64,000 bases of DNA from Panulirus ornatus (GCF_036320965.1 NC_092240.1:11248501-11312500); one strand, 5' to 3'. Numbered from the stretch's first letter, positions 35,975 to 49,286 are shown. Notes: generated from the letters alone by a model not told the origin. Numbers and translations: made by a program.

Positions 35975-36221
35975 TCTGATACTGATACCATTACTCCTGA
36001 TACTGATACCGTTACCCCTGATACTGATACCGTTACCCCAGATACTGATACCGTTACCCTGATATTGATACCGTTACTCCTGATACTGATACCGTTACTC
36101 CTGATAGTGATACCGTTACTCCTGATACTGATACCATTACTCCTGTGTTTGATACCATTACTCCTGATACTTATACCGTTACTTCTGATACTGATACCGT
36201 TACTCCAGATACTGATACCGT
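35975..36221 (+). repeat. 21-bp minisatellite, about 12 copies
   Basis: The unit is GATACTGATACCGTTACTCC plus T, with TACCCC and TACCAT variants. It follows the 34-bp array with no spacer and is followed with no spacer by foldback arm P5. Confidence 0.95.
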
Positions 36222-36335
36222 TTCCAAGTGCACTTTCGTGTAATGATCACATCATCAGGGTAGACACAAGAGAGAAATATGACAGTCGGTTGATATTACA
36301 ACGAAGAGACTTAGTTTAAAAGCGACATTAGACCT
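36222..36335 (+). mobile_element. Foldback family P, copy P5 (left arm, truncated at both ends)
   Basis: CCAAGTGCACTTTCGTGTAA, GATCACATCATCAGGGTAG and CAGTCGGTTGATATTACAAC. The outer 50 bp of the arm is replaced by the 21-bp array. Confidence 0.82.
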
Positions 36336-36667
36336 CAATCGTCAGCAAGGTTACACAAGCACTTACGGGAAAATCAAAACGATCAGTTCCAATTTGTAAG
36401 TGCAATTCCCCTGACACATTCATATAACTGAAGGAGACAAGGCTTTGGGATATACTACTTCATCTTTTGACGGCCCTTTTTAAAGAAGCAGACAGACCCA
36501 GGTATGTGGCAGGGGTCTGTCCACTGCAGTATGTGCTCTGGGATAGGCCTTTCTTTTTGAGGCAGCCTTTGAGGCATCTCAAGGAGAGGCAGTCCAATAA
36601 AGTGACGAACGTGAACATATCCACGTGGAAACCATCACCAATAGTGTAAGCAACTCAAAGGGACCCG
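36336..36667. other. Spacer
   Basis: No gene recognised. Confidence 0.35.
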
Positions 36668-36706
36668 TGTGTGTGTGTGTGTGGGTGTGTGTGTGTGTGT
36701 GTGGAT

Positions 36707-36775
<69 letters not shown>

Positions 36776-36796
36776 TGTGTGTGTGTGTGTGTGTAG
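36668..36796. repeat. (GT)n with GGGT interruptions
   Basis: About 60 GT units with several GGGTG and GGATGG interruptions. Confidence 0.95.
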
Positions 36797-36951
36797 TTGT
36801 CCGTCACCCATCATTCTCTTCCACATCAGACCATTTCCGACCCCCATTGCCTGCTACACCATCGCTCTTTCCCTGGCACTTCCCTCGTGTTCATGACGGC
36901 AGCTGGCTCTCTCTCTCCATCCCCGGATCAAACACTCCTCTCTGCCCACAT

Positions 36952-36954
<3 letters not shown>

Positions 36955-37028
<74 letters not shown>
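36955..37028. repeat. (CT)n microsatellite
   Basis: About 36 CT units. Confidence 0.95.
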
Positions 37029-37722
<694 letters not shown>

Positions 37723-37775
37723 CATAATCCTTATACATATTCGACTCGGAGGGAAAAATCCTGAATAACCTCGCG

Positions 37776-37911
37776 TCTCTGTTCCTTCTTTTGGAAAAGT
37801 AAAACAGGAGGGGAGGATTTCCAGCCCCCCGCTACCATTCCTTTTAGTCGCCTTCTACAACACACAGGGAATACGTGGGAAGTATTCTTTCTCCCCCAGT
37901 CTCAAGGGATT

Positions 37912-37913
<2 letters not shown>
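37776..37913 (-). mobile_element. Family A element, 3' half missing
   Basis: In minus orientation it runs from the 5' end (TCCCTTGAGACTGGGGGAG) to CAAAAGAAGGAACAGAG. The shared tail is absent. Confidence 0.85.

Positions 37914-37999
<86 letters not shown>
37913..37999. repeat. (TA)n linker
   Basis: About 42 TA units between family A and family B fragments. Confidence 0.95.
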
Positions 38000-38002
<3 letters not shown>

Positions 38003-38007
38003 TCATT

Positions 38008-38085
38008 ATACATGATCAATGTTTCCCGCATCAGTGAGGTAGCGCCAGGAAGCAGACGAAGAATGGCCCATATACACACAAACAC
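38008..38085 (-). mobile_element. Family B LINE 3'-tail fragment, diverged
   Basis: TTTCCCGCATCAGTGAGGTA then GCGCCAGGAAGCAGACGAAG and AATGGCCCAT. A short (CA)n follows. Confidence 0.7.
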
Positions 38086-38114
38086 ACACACACACACATA
38101 TATATATACATATA

Positions 38115-38455
38115 TTCCTATGAGTCCACGGGGAAAATGAAACACGAAAAGTTCCCAAGTGCACTTTCGTGTAATAATCACATCATCAGGAGAGACACAA
38201 GAGAGAAATATAACAGTCAGTTGATATACATCGAAGAGACGAAGCTAGTACGCCATTTGGTAAACATGCGATTGTCCCAAATGGCGTCCTAGCTTCGTCT
38301 CTTCCATGTATATCAACTGACTGTTATATTTCTCTCTTGTGTCTCCCCTGATAATGTGATTATTACATGAAAGTGCACTTGGGAACTTTTCGTGTTTCAT
38401 TTTCCCCGTGGACTCATAGGAATAACTTGATCACGCGCAAAATTGTGATCCTTTC

Positions 38456-38459
<4 letters not shown>
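38115..38459. mobile_element. Foldback family P, copy P6, both arms
   Basis: Left arm from TTCCTATGAGTCCACGGGG to CGCCATTTGGTAAACATGCG, right arm from AAATGGCGTCCTAGCTTCGT to GACTCATAGGAATAACTTG and CACGCGCAAAATTGTGATCC. The central GGTAAACATGCGATTGTCC is kept on one side only. Confidence 0.92.

Positions 38460-38529
<70 letters not shown>
38459..38529. repeat. (TA)n tract right of P6
   Basis: About 34 TA units. Confidence 0.95.
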
Positions 38530-38701
38530 GTGTGTGTTGTAGGCAGATAGCAGTATCAGAAGTGTAACAAATCCAGATGTGGGGGAGGGAGGGACTCATC
38601 TTTTTCAGTGAACGTTCTCCTACGTTAAACCATTCACCTCGCTTTTATTCATGTCTGCCTCCACCGAACCTCGTCATCTCGTTCCATTCTCATGTTTTAC
38701 G

Positions 38702-38702
<1 letters not shown>

Positions 38703-38772
<70 letters not shown>
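38703..38772. repeat. (CT)n microsatellite
   Basis: About 34 CT units. Confidence 0.95.
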
Positions 38773-38774
<2 letters not shown>

Positions 38775-38821
38775 CATCCTTTTCACCCCATAAACACCCA
38801 GTACCTCAACTACAGGCCAAA

Positions 38822-38823
<2 letters not shown>

Positions 38824-38894
<71 letters not shown>
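38824..38894. repeat. (CA)n microsatellite
   Basis: About 35 perfect CA units. Confidence 0.95.
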
Positions 38895-38895
<1 letters not shown>

Positions 38896-39139
38896 TGCTG
38901 AGACACGATGTATGAATAGAAGAATATAAGAAAAGGTGATACAAAAATGCAGTGGTAGTGTTTTCAATGAGAATTTCGACTCTCGCATTTTTGATAAAAG
39001 TGACGCTGATGGAATATATCTTTTTTTTTCTGCCTTGCACCATTCTTCATCATCCTCCATGACATGACCAACACTATATACTGCACTGCTATTTTTCATC
39101 TGAGTTATTTTTGTGTGTATATCATAAGGGCTTTTTAAC

Positions 39140-39660
39140 CTAATACTGATATTCTACACTGATATAATCTATTACCGAAGTATGAGAATCTGATATCTTA
39201 TGCTAAGGTATTTTCCACTTATTTTATCTTACATTAAGGTCCAAGTCTTTGATATCTCGTCCTACAGTTCGAGTTTCTGATATCTTTTCCCCTTACGCTT
39301 AATTTTCCTGACATCTTTTCCTAAAGTTTAAGATTTCAATCCCTTGTCCCAATTTCGAGGTTTTGATATCTTCGGATATATCAAACTAAAGATCTACTCT
39401 TTGATATCTCGTTCTTTAGATCAAATCTTTGTCTCGCCCTAAAATTCGAGTCACTGATATCTCTTCCTAACATACGACTGTTCCATATCTTGTCCTAAAG
39501 ATCATATATGTCTGTAATACCTTGCCATGGAATTTAAATCTATGACACATCATCCTAACACTCGTGTTTCTTGTTTCTCGTCTTCAAGTCCGAATCTCTG
39601 ATATTAGTTATTACAGTTCGGGGAATGTGAATTCTTGTCTTAAGGGTCAGGGTTAATGAA
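39140..39660. repeat. Degenerate repeat of about 28 bp, never homogenised
   Basis: TCTTTGATATCTCGTCCTA, TTCTGATATCTTTTCCCC, CTGACATCTTTTCCTAAAGT and CACTGATATCTCTTCCTAAC recur about every 28 bp for 500 bp at low identity. Confidence 0.75.
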
Positions 39661-41035
39661 TGAGTCTATAGATAGATCGTTAGGTCTTCGTGATCTACAA
39701 CTTGAAGAAGACGATCTAACACTTCACTCCCATTCAAATGATGCCTTAAACTTCTCATCTTTATTCTCCTCTTCTTTGATCAAGACTGGACAAAAAGTTT
39801 CAAGATATAATCCACAAAATCTTCCTCACTAAATTATGGTGTACAAACTACATAGCCTTAAGAGTGGCAATAAGCAGTAAATCTGATGTAAAAGTAAGTT
39901 TTATCTATGTGGTGTTAGTTGGCTGAAATTACGTGGGAAATGAGAGGGACTTGGGGGAAAAATTGCTTTTACAAGGATGAATGAAGCTACTCGAGGACTA
40001 CTGTAAAGCAAACAGGACAGGCAAATAAGAATGGACTGGGTAAAAATAGAGAGATAGAGATGAAGTTAGGAAAGCAACAAAGGATTGAATGGCATATAAG
40101 GCATATTCAACTTACGAGATGGGAAAGTTGATTCGCTTCGCTAATCAACCACTAAACCTTTACTGCTAGTGTTGTGACAGTCTCGTCTTCTTTGCTATTG
40201 ACTTCTATTAAGGTAAAATACAAGACCTTCAGACGCTAGCAAATAGAGCTATTGGAACTCTGGCGGGATGGAGTGAGAATGACTTTACACACGAAGCCAG
40301 TTTCACTTCTGGTTTTTACTGGGAACTGTTCAACTGATAACAAAATACATGTGAGAATTAACTCATGCAAAATGGTCAGCTTTAGTATTCACTGTCGGTA
40401 ATCTCATGTCCCTAATACAACAATCAAATTCTCAGCATAACTGAAACCTTCTCAGAATATGTTGAGCTTCTACCTCTACTAGCCTGCTTGGAGCTGGGAA
40501 TCGTTTGGAACTCTTTTATGTCATCTCCCATCGTCCATCAGAAGCGATTATTACAAGGAATTGCAACAATCTCCGTGAGATAACAGACAGGAGAGAGGGT
40601 TTTGACCATTGCCAAACAACTGCAGGGCCAGTCTTACTTACAAAACAACGTGCTCCGGATGTGTCCAGTTCTACAGTGGTGGAACTGGGCGAGGCATGGA
40701 CAAAATAACAGATGACTATAGGATGGATGGTAGAAGGCGTACCACGTCAAACGCAATGGTATGGCACATAGAATTAATCCATTATCTCCCGAGTTGGGAA
40801 AAGGGTACAAGTGATATGGAGAGGCGTGGATGAAGCCAACAGGAAATCCCTGGAGTCAGTACACAACCTTTTAAAGGGTACCAAGACATGACTGAGATAA
40901 CTGGACAAACGATAAAACATTCAACCTCCTAACTCGGTCTAAACTCAAGCCCCACCAAGACACACACCGATCATAAACCACACACTCTCCAGACGAATAC
41001 AAGTCACTCTCCCGCTTACTCTCTCGACCTCAGCC
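39661..41035. other. 1.4-kb spacer
   Basis: No microsatellite and no recognised gene. Small frames at 40505-40833 have no domain. Confidence 0.4.
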
Positions 41036-41039
41036 ATCA

Positions 41040-41350
41040 CAACAACACTACAAACAAACGAAAAGAATAGCCCAACCTACCCACACAAGCACATATACAT
41101 ACCTATGCATTTCAACGTATACATATATATACACACACAGACATAAACATATATACACATGTACATAATTCATACTTGCTGCCTTTATTTATTCCCGTTG
41201 CCACCCCGCCACACATGAAATGACAACCCCTCCCCCCGCATGCGCGCGAGGTAGCCCTAGGAAAAGACAACAAATGCCACATTCGTTCACACTCAGTCTC
41301 TAGCTGTCATGCATAATGCACCGAAACCACAGCTCCCTTTCCACATCCAG
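41040..41350 (-). mobile_element. Family B LINE 3' UTR, diverged
   Basis: ACAACAAACGAAAAGAATAG-type words with CCCAACCTACCCACACAAG at 41050-41090, and GCGCGAGGTAGCCCTAGG near 41243-41262, resemble two copies of the 3' UTR. The second leads into the open RT C-terminal frame at 41354. Confidence 0.6.
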
Positions 41351-41353
41351 GCT

Positions 41354-41947
41354 CTACAGAACTTTCCATGGTTTACCCCAAACGCTTCCCATGCCCTGGT
41401 TCAATTCACTGACAGCACGTCGACCCCGGTATACCACATCGTTCCAATTCACTCTATTCCTCGCACACCTTTCATCCTCCTGCATGTTCAGGCCCCGATC
41501 GCTCAAAATCTTTTTCACTCCATCCTTCCACCTCCAATCTGGTCTCCCACTTCTCGTTCCCTCCACCTCCGACACATATATCTTCTCTGTCAATTTTTCC
41601 TCACTCATTCTCTCCATGTGACCAAACCATTTCAATTCACCCTCTTCTGTTCTCTCAACCATGTTCTTTTTATTACCACACATCTCTCTTACCCTTTCAT
41701 TACTTATTCGATCAAACCACCTCACACCACATATCGTCCTCAAACATCTCATTTCCAACACATCCACCCTCCTCCGCACAACCCGATCTATAGCCCAAGC
41801 CTCGCGACCATGTAACATTTTTGGAACCACTGTTCCCTCAAACATACCCATTTTTGTTTTCCGAGATAATGTTCTCGACTTCCACACATTCTTCAAGGCT
41901 CCCAGAACTTTCGCCCCCTCCGCCACACTGTGAGTCACTTCCGTTTC

Positions 41948-41948
<1 letters not shown>
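41354..41948 (-). CDS. Family B LINE, C-terminal part of the reverse transcriptase protein (RTE-like), open
   Basis: About 197 codons of open minus-strand frame before its TAG/TAA end, cut off upstream by (TA)n at 41949. Blocks in order: KVLGALKNVWKSRTLS, KTKMGMFEGTVVPKMLHGRE (thumb region after the RT palm), VLEMRCLRTICGVRWFDRIS, ELKWFGHMERMSEEKL, GRPDWRWKDGVKKILSDRGL and ARNRVNWNDVVYRG. These resemble the C-terminal region of RTE/BovB-type and related non-LTR polymerases. The catalytic palm is absent, so it cannot act alone. It has no stop or frameshift although the sister copies at 13616 and 44560 are broken, which suggests a younger insertion. Clade assignment is inferred. Confidence 0.75.

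Positions 41949-42021
<73 letters not shown>
41949..42021. repeat. (TA)n at the truncated 5' side of family B
   Basis: About 35 TA units. The RT frame reads into it as YIYI residues. Confidence 0.95.
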
Positions 42022-42022
<1 letters not shown>

Positions 42023-42508
42023 TAGACTCCAGGGAGTTATTAATATGCTAACACTTTCGCGACCTCTTAACATATCCCTATTCCAGTCCCTCCATCACGT
42101 AACCGCACTGAAAGAAAAAGACTTAGGCAACTTTACCTTGACATAATGTCTGAGGATGACACTTGGAAGTGTTCCCATATTTTCAGGGTGTAAATTTTAC
42201 GTCAGAGTTAATGAGAATATTCTGGGAACTTTCATGATAATCTATTGGCCGTACGTTACGCGATTACATTCCCAAAGCTAATTACATAAACCTTGTAGGA
42301 TACTAAAGTATCCATGAATTTTCACGTCAGAATTACTCTTCCTCGGATGTGACTCTTTTCTTTTTCCCGCTGGTTCGATTAAGCAAGGGGGGAAAATACG
42401 TTTGACCTAATGGAAAGTCATTAAGAGACTCTAAGAAATAAGATTACTTAAGTGAAAAAATTTAGATATAAAGAAAACGACACAAAGAGGAAGGGGGAAA
42501 TACGGAAA
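42022..42508. other. Spacer
   Basis: No gene recognised. Confidence 0.35.
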
Positions 42509-42534
42509 ACACACACACACACACACACACAGAT
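42509..42534. repeat. (AC)n microsatellite
   Basis: About 12 AC units. Confidence 0.9.
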
Positions 42535-42559
42535 TATATAGATACATATATGGGTGCTA

Positions 42560-42708
42560 CCACACTCCACCCACATGAGATTACACCACGAACAAAATGC
42601 CTCCATTGGTGAGGCTGTGTCATCACCAGTTGATGAAACGGGGAAATATCTAGTCAAAGGAACTTCTAGGAGCACAGGGGCTAAACCCCACGACCTAGTA
42701 CCTTCCTC
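42560..42708 (+). repeat. Dispersed repeat family R, copy 1
   Basis: CACCACGAACAAAATGCCTC, GAGGCTGTGTCATCACCAG, TGATGAAACGGGGAAATA and GTCAAAGGAACTTC align with the minus strand of 48712-48930. It supplies the first 55 residues of a long open frame (42554-43330), so that frame is repeat-derived. Confidence 0.6.
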
Positions 42709-42747
42709 CTTTCTTTCATTTTTCCCTGGCTTACTCCTACAACCTTC

Positions 42748-43137
42748 TCTCTCTCCCTCTCCAATCCACAGCCAAAAAGACCTTCTCTCTCCCTCTCCAA
42801 TCAACAGCCAAAAAGACCTTGTCTCTCCCTCTCCAATCCACAGCCAAAAAGACCTTGTCTCTCCCTCTCCAATCCACAGCCAAAAGGACCTTCTCTCTCC
42901 CTCTCCAATCAACAGCAAAAAAGACCTTCTCTCTCACTCTCCAATCCACAGCCAAAAAGACCTTCTCTCTCCCTCTCCAATCCACAGCCAAAAAGACCTT
43001 CTCTCTCCCTCTCCAATCCACAGCCAAAAAGACCTTCTCTCTCCCTCTCCAATCCACAGCCAAAAAGACCTTCTCTCTCCCTCTCCAATCCACAGCCAAA
43101 AAGACCTTCTCTCTCCCTCTCCAATCAACAGCCAAAA
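42748..43137 (+). repeat. 36-bp minisatellite, about 11 copies
   Basis: The unit is CCTTCTCTCTCCCTCTCCAA plus TCCACAGCCAAAAAGA. Single-base variants (CCTTGT, TCAACAG, CTCACTC) mark individual units. Being a multiple of 3, it keeps several frames open on both strands with a 12-residue period. No sign that these are translated. Confidence 0.96.
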
Positions 43138-43956
43138 GAGAGATTTTCCGTGGTTCTCTCTCTCCTGCTTGCCTGCTATCTATCTATATGCACAACACAC
43201 ACGCAAGGAAGGAAGTATCCTTTTACCACCAGGAGAATATTTGCAAGCCATGGGCATCCACTGTTGTATCTTCATACTGAGCACAGAAGCAGAGCTCTGG
43301 GCGACTAAGAACTTTCTAATATATCGATAGGTCATGATATACAATGGCCCAACCTCAGCTACTCTATGGATAGCACAAGATAAGCTTCCTTAAGAGCCAT
43401 CCACTTCGAGCGACTTCTAAGCAATGCACTTTAAGCTCTCAATCACAGACGTGGGCTGTGGTGGTGTTCGTGCTGGCTGGTGTGCGCGCAATGATGGCTG
43501 GCTACTGAAGGGGGGGGAGGTGAGGGGGTGAGGGTGGGTGGCTGATGGACAGCTTCTGCCACGCCCTAATTGGTCGACTCAGGTCGTGTAAACACCAGAC
43601 TTGATTGGCTCAGGCGAAGGGCTTGAGCTGTCGTGTCTGAGGCCCACTTGTTGCTGGAGGACCCTTACAGGGATGCCTGTTACTCGTTGTAGGAGGGAGA
43701 CCGGGAAGAGCGATGGTTGTGACCATATAATTTGATGAGGTTCAATTTCTTGACTACTAGTTCTGTGTCAATTTCATCAGGAAAAAAAAAAAAGAGAGAT
43801 GATCGTTTGAATCTAGTTTGTCTACACACAGAACGCTCTGCAACTGGCAGAGAGAAAGGTTCAGTTTATAGCAAATGATTACGACATAAAATGCGTCAAG
43901 ATCTGGTCTTTACGTGTACGAAATCCTCAATAATGTAGAGACGTATTATCACCAAA

Positions 43957-43962
<6 letters not shown>
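43138..43962. other. Spacer
   Basis: 43440-43690 is G/T-rich with GGGGGGGGAGG and GGTGGG words. No gene recognised. Confidence 0.35.

Positions 43963-44042
<80 letters not shown>
43963..44042. repeat. (TA)n tract
   Basis: About 38 TA units. Confidence 0.95.
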
Positions 44043-44521
<479 letters not shown>

Positions 44522-44559
44522 TTTTTTTGTCTTTTTGTCTCTTTTTCTATATATTTGAA

Positions 44560-45573
<1,014 letters not shown>

Positions 45574-45574
<1 letters not shown>

Positions 45575-46060
45575 AATCTCCCTCATGCATTTTCCTGCAC
45601 CTCTTCCACACCCTCCCTCTTAAACTTCCCATACGCATCCTCAGGCTTAAACACACTTCCCTCCCAGTCTTTTACATTTACTTCTCTTCACGTCCTCCGT
45701 CTGTAACTGTCTCCTCCATTCCATTCCAGTACACTCGCCGTTGTTCAACACACTCTCTCCCCTCCACCCCCATCTAGAGTTCTTTCTCCAAGCAACCCTT
45801 TTACACTCATACCTTTTATATTCATGCCCCCATACTTGAGTCCCCTCCGCGCCCAGTCCATGTCTCATACATATAACAGACGCCGTGTTCCGTGTCTCCG
45901 CGCCTTCTCCACGCCTTACCTCTTCGCCTGCAATTCTAGGGAAACCCCATCTTCCGTGCCTACATCTATTCTACACCTTCCTCCACATACCAACCAACCC
46001 CTTAAAGGCTTTCCTCCAAATGTTTAACTGCTTCCCACGTGCTGATGTACTCTTTCGCGT
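45574..46060 (-). other. C/T-rich stretch, possibly upstream part of the family B element
   Basis: The minus-strand sequence contains short open segments such as GLGAEGTQVWGHEYKRYE (45647-45868) and GSLRGRVWKRCRKMHEGD. Its position upstream of the RT C-terminus suggests it may be more of the same LINE, but no diagnostic RT or endonuclease motif was found. Confidence 0.3.
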
Positions 46061-46690
46061 AATGTGCACATTTCAAGCACTGAGTACATAAAACACAGTC
46101 TACGGTTATGGTAAAGGGTGCTTTGTTGCTAACTTTATAAAATGGATCCTCAAATAAAGCAAGAAAAGCACTGTATCAAATGTCAATTATATGCTGGGGT
46201 GTGCATCTTCGTGTACATCTAAGCTTAAAGATATTATACAAGGTTGAGAAACGAAGTCAACCTAGTATGAAACTCTCTCCAGTACAATACAACCAGTTGA
46301 AAATATCAATTGTCATTTATAAATATGCATACTAAAGGATTCCCAGAAAGGACTTTGCATGTTCTTCAGATCTATGTCACAGCTACAAGTACCTTTGCAT
46401 TGTACACACTCCTAAACTACGTTTTTTTTTATAAAATATTCAAGTTTACAAAATTATCGAAAAAATAGAACAATAGTAAGAGCTCCCATTAGCGTCCTCC
46501 TAAGTACCATGAAGAATAAAGAACCTAGAGTTAGCACATCTACGTACACAAAGAGTTCTCCATGGGTTGTTCGAGATCAGGATAAGCTGCTACAATTGAC
46601 AGCTATACAGATAAGGAGAGACACAATTTGACCTCAAGACTCAATGGGACTGGATTAAACATGATAAAAGAGATGATGATACAAGAAGGG
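46061..46690. other. Spacer
   Basis: A/T-rich, no gene recognised. Confidence 0.35.
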
Positions 46691-46693
46691 AGG

Positions 46694-46773
<80 letters not shown>
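46691..46773. repeat. (GA)n microsatellite
   Basis: About 41 GA units. Confidence 0.95.
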
Positions 46774-46774
<1 letters not shown>

Positions 46775-46917
46775 GGCAATGAGATCTAGTCGGAGCAGAT
46801 TGCGTGAACATCTTCCTGACGTTGACAAATGGTAGTTATGACCAGCCAAGCGACTAGGGAAAGACCTCCCCCCCCCCCCCCTCCTTGCCTCCCGAGTTCC
46901 TGGACCATTCCATTCGA

Positions 46918-47545
46918 ACACACAGCCAACAGTTCCATCTCGCTCTCAATCGTCCAGAGGCCTTAGGACGTTCCAGCTTGTTTCCTACTTCCAGAAGTCT
47001 TGGAACCTTAAACCCAAGAGCAGAAAAAAAAAGTTCCAGGTCGTTCCCTACTCTTAGAATCTTAGACCTAAACGCAGAAAAAAAAACGTTCCAGTCTGTT
47101 CCCTACTTCCATAAGTCTGAGAACCTTAAACCCAAACGCAGAGGGAAAAAAAACGTTCCAGCTTGCTTCTACACCTCCAGAACTCTTGGAATCTCCTACT
47201 CTAGCACCGAACAAAAAAAGTTCCAATGTGCTATATACTTCCATAAGTCTCAGAACCTTAAAGCCAAGCACCGAAAAAGGTTCCAGTATGCTATCCATTT
47301 TCAGAAGTCTTCGAACTTTCCACTAAGCCACCGAATAAAAAGGTTCCTAGCTTGTTCTTACAAGTTCTGGAGTCCTGGAACCTTCCATTCCAGCGCCGAA
47401 CAAAGTCGTCCAGGTTGTCCCCCCACACTATAAGGAGTCTTTAGGACTTCTCACTCCAGCACCCAACCATCAAGGTTGATCTTGTTACCTTCCTTAAAAG
47501 GATCCCTACGACCTTCCGTCTCAGCATCCATCCTAGGGTTCCATC
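46918..47545. repeat. Degenerate repeat of about 62 bp, about 10 copies
   Basis: Each unit begins GTTCCAG, has TACTTCCAGAAGTCTTGGAA or a variant in the middle, and ends in a CCGAACAAAAAA-like A-run. GTTCCA and TGGAAC form inverted half-sites about 30 bp apart in most units. The 182-codon frame at 46885-47433 is built from these repeats and is probably not a gene. Confidence 0.85.
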
Positions 47546-47547
47546 CT

Positions 47548-47612
47548 CCTCCTCCTCCTCCTCCTCCTTCTCCTCTTCCTCTGACTCCTCCTCCTCTTCC
47601 TCCGACTCCTTC
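47548..47612. repeat. (CTC)n-rich tract
   Basis: TCCTCCTCCTCC units with TTCTCC and GACTCC interruptions. Confidence 0.9.
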
Positions 47613-47697
47613 GGGACCGAAGGACCATTCATCACGGCAACCAACCAACAGCTTCATCTTCCTCTCGGAATATGACTTCTAACACCCACCTGGAGAT

Positions 47698-47698
<1 letters not shown>

Positions 47699-47772
<74 letters not shown>
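47699..47772. repeat. (CT)n tract upstream of exon-like copy A
   Basis: About 36 CT units forming a polypyrimidine run that ends about 70 bp before the acceptor-like AG at 47842-47843. Confidence 0.95.
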
Positions 47773-47774
<2 letters not shown>

Positions 47775-47843
47775 CTCAACCCTTTCGACTGCCCTACTTT
47801 GTTCTCCCTCTCTTGTCACCCCTCAAACTCATTTTCACTGCAG

Positions 47844-47932
47844 GCACCACGGATCGTCACCTGTCGTGGGACGTAAGGGAACAGATTTTGCATAATGGCG
47901 AGAGTGCCATACTGAGGGTGGAGCTATACTGA
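47844..47932 (+). pseudogene. Exon-like copy A of a triplicated unit
   Basis: Follows TTCACTGCAG, an acceptor-like site. In the phase used by copy C it reads DRHLSWDVREQILHNGESAI then LRVELY and a TGA. Residues REQ.LHNG...A.L.VE match copy C. The stop after 29 codons makes it either a short terminal exon or a decayed copy. A similar non-coding tail follows: TAGGAAAACGGA near 48160 and CAGAGGAGGTCAAGAG near 48463 recur in copy B. Function unknown. Confidence 0.35.
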
Positions 47933-48264
47933 ATTGGTGGAAGGAAACAAAGAGAATTTTGCAAAATTCACAGATTTCAGCGTATGGAATTACTGCACTC
48001 TTAACGATCAGCGGGAAACGATCAGAGACATTCTGAAGGAGGAATGTACATCCTCCTGAAATAAACCGAGACAGAAACAAGAGCTAACTACATCAGTAAG
48101 GTAATTCTAAAAGCATTATTGATCTAAGTAGGTCTAGCGAAGTTTACGCTTGAAATGTGTAGGAAAACGGAAGTATATGTCTGTGTAAAATCATATAGTT
48201 TACAAAATTACACATTTTGAGGAAGACTATAAGTTACATTTAGTATAGCGTGCGCCAAACATTA

Positions 48265-48266
<2 letters not shown>

Positions 48267-48307
<41 letters not shown>
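48267..48307. repeat. (GT)n microsatellite in copy A tail
   Basis: About 20 GT units at the same relative place as the GT tract in copy B (50581). Confidence 0.95.
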
Positions 48308-48309
<2 letters not shown>

Positions 48310-48711
48310 TACGCACTGTGTTTAAGGTTAGAGAGTAAACAAAAGGAAATTTATCAAGGATCTGGATGAGGTTCAACTCGCCACAGTTGCCGAGTTAATT
48401 CTCGTAGACACAGTAAACCCCAAGCACCGTTCCTTCTGAAGCTTAAGCATCCTGCGCTTCCCAGAGGAGGTCAAGAGTGTCAAATATTACATCTCGTGGA
48501 TTTAACCAAGTCCACCAGAGAGCATTACGATCGTGGAAACGTAACTATGTTGCACCGAAATATATATTTTGAGGTAGATAATCTCGTTTTTCCTTACACA
48601 TGGAACAAATTTTTCTCCTTTTTTTTATCTACAGATAAAAACTTTGTTCTATATGATGTATACCAAAAAAAAAAAAAAAAGAAACCGTGGCCTCAAATTT
48701 AGTCTGAAGGC

Positions 48712-48925
48712 GACAGTTGCATAATGATGCAACCCCAGTTCCCCGTTTGTTATGGAAGTGCGGCATGGTGGCGACACATCACGCAGGAGCAGAGTAAAGT
48801 TGGTGCCTTTGGGGTGTAAAAGGGTCTTGACAAGGCTGTACTCCTTTCCGTCCGCTGATGATAATACAGCCTCGTCGAAGGTGGCTTTCCTTTTGTGGCA
48901 TAACCACTCTATAGGCAGAGACTGG

Positions 48926-48930
<5 letters not shown>
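48712..48930 (-). repeat. Dispersed repeat family R, copy 2
   Basis: The minus strand reads CCACAAAAGGAAAGCCACC, GAGGCTGTATTATCATCAG and TGTCAAGACCCTTTTACAC, homologous to 42560-42708. The 104-codon minus frame at 48649-48963 comes from this repeat plus (CA)n. Confidence 0.6.
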
Positions 48931-48967
<37 letters not shown>

Positions 48968-48976
48968 TATATATAT

Positions 48977-49051
<75 letters not shown>

Positions 49052-49052
49052 T
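48927..49052. repeat. (CA)n(TA)n compound tract
   Basis: About 19 CA units and about 40 TA units with one AATA break. Confidence 0.95.
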
Positions 49053-49284
49053 TTCATACTATTCGCCATTTCCCGCGTTAGCGAGGTAGCGTTAAGAACA
49101 GAGGACTGGACCTTTGAGGGAATATCCTCACCTGGCCCCCTTCACTGTTCCTTCTTTTGGAAAATTGAAAAAAAAAAAACGAGAGGGGAGGATTTCCAGC
49201 CCCTCGCTCCCTCCCCTTTTAGTCGCCTTCTACGACACGCAGGGAATACGTGGGAAGTATTCTTTCTCCCCTATCCCCAGGGAA
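49053..49284 (-). mobile_element. Family A SINE-like element, near full length, minus
   Basis: The plus strand shows the tail first (ACTATTCGCCATTTCCCGCG, TTAGCGAGGTAGCGTTAAG), then CTGGCCCCC, TTCCTTCTTTTGG, AGGGGAGGATTTCCAGCC and CCCTATCCCCAGGG at the 5' end. Confidence 0.92.
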
Positions 49285-49286
49285 AT

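Noticed and set aside
35074..36319. Two overlapping open frames of 293-295 codons, Cys/Val/Ser-rich
   Set aside because: They are three-frame translations of the 34-bp array, and one runs on into a foldback element.
42554..43330. 258-codon open frame with a SPSPIHSQKD-type repeat
   Set aside because: The first 55 residues come from dispersed repeat R and the rest from the 36-bp array, whose length is a multiple of 3 and keeps both strands open.
46885..47433. 182-codon basic, Ser-rich open frame
   Set aside because: Covers the degenerate 62-bp repeat. Residue pattern repeats with the unit.
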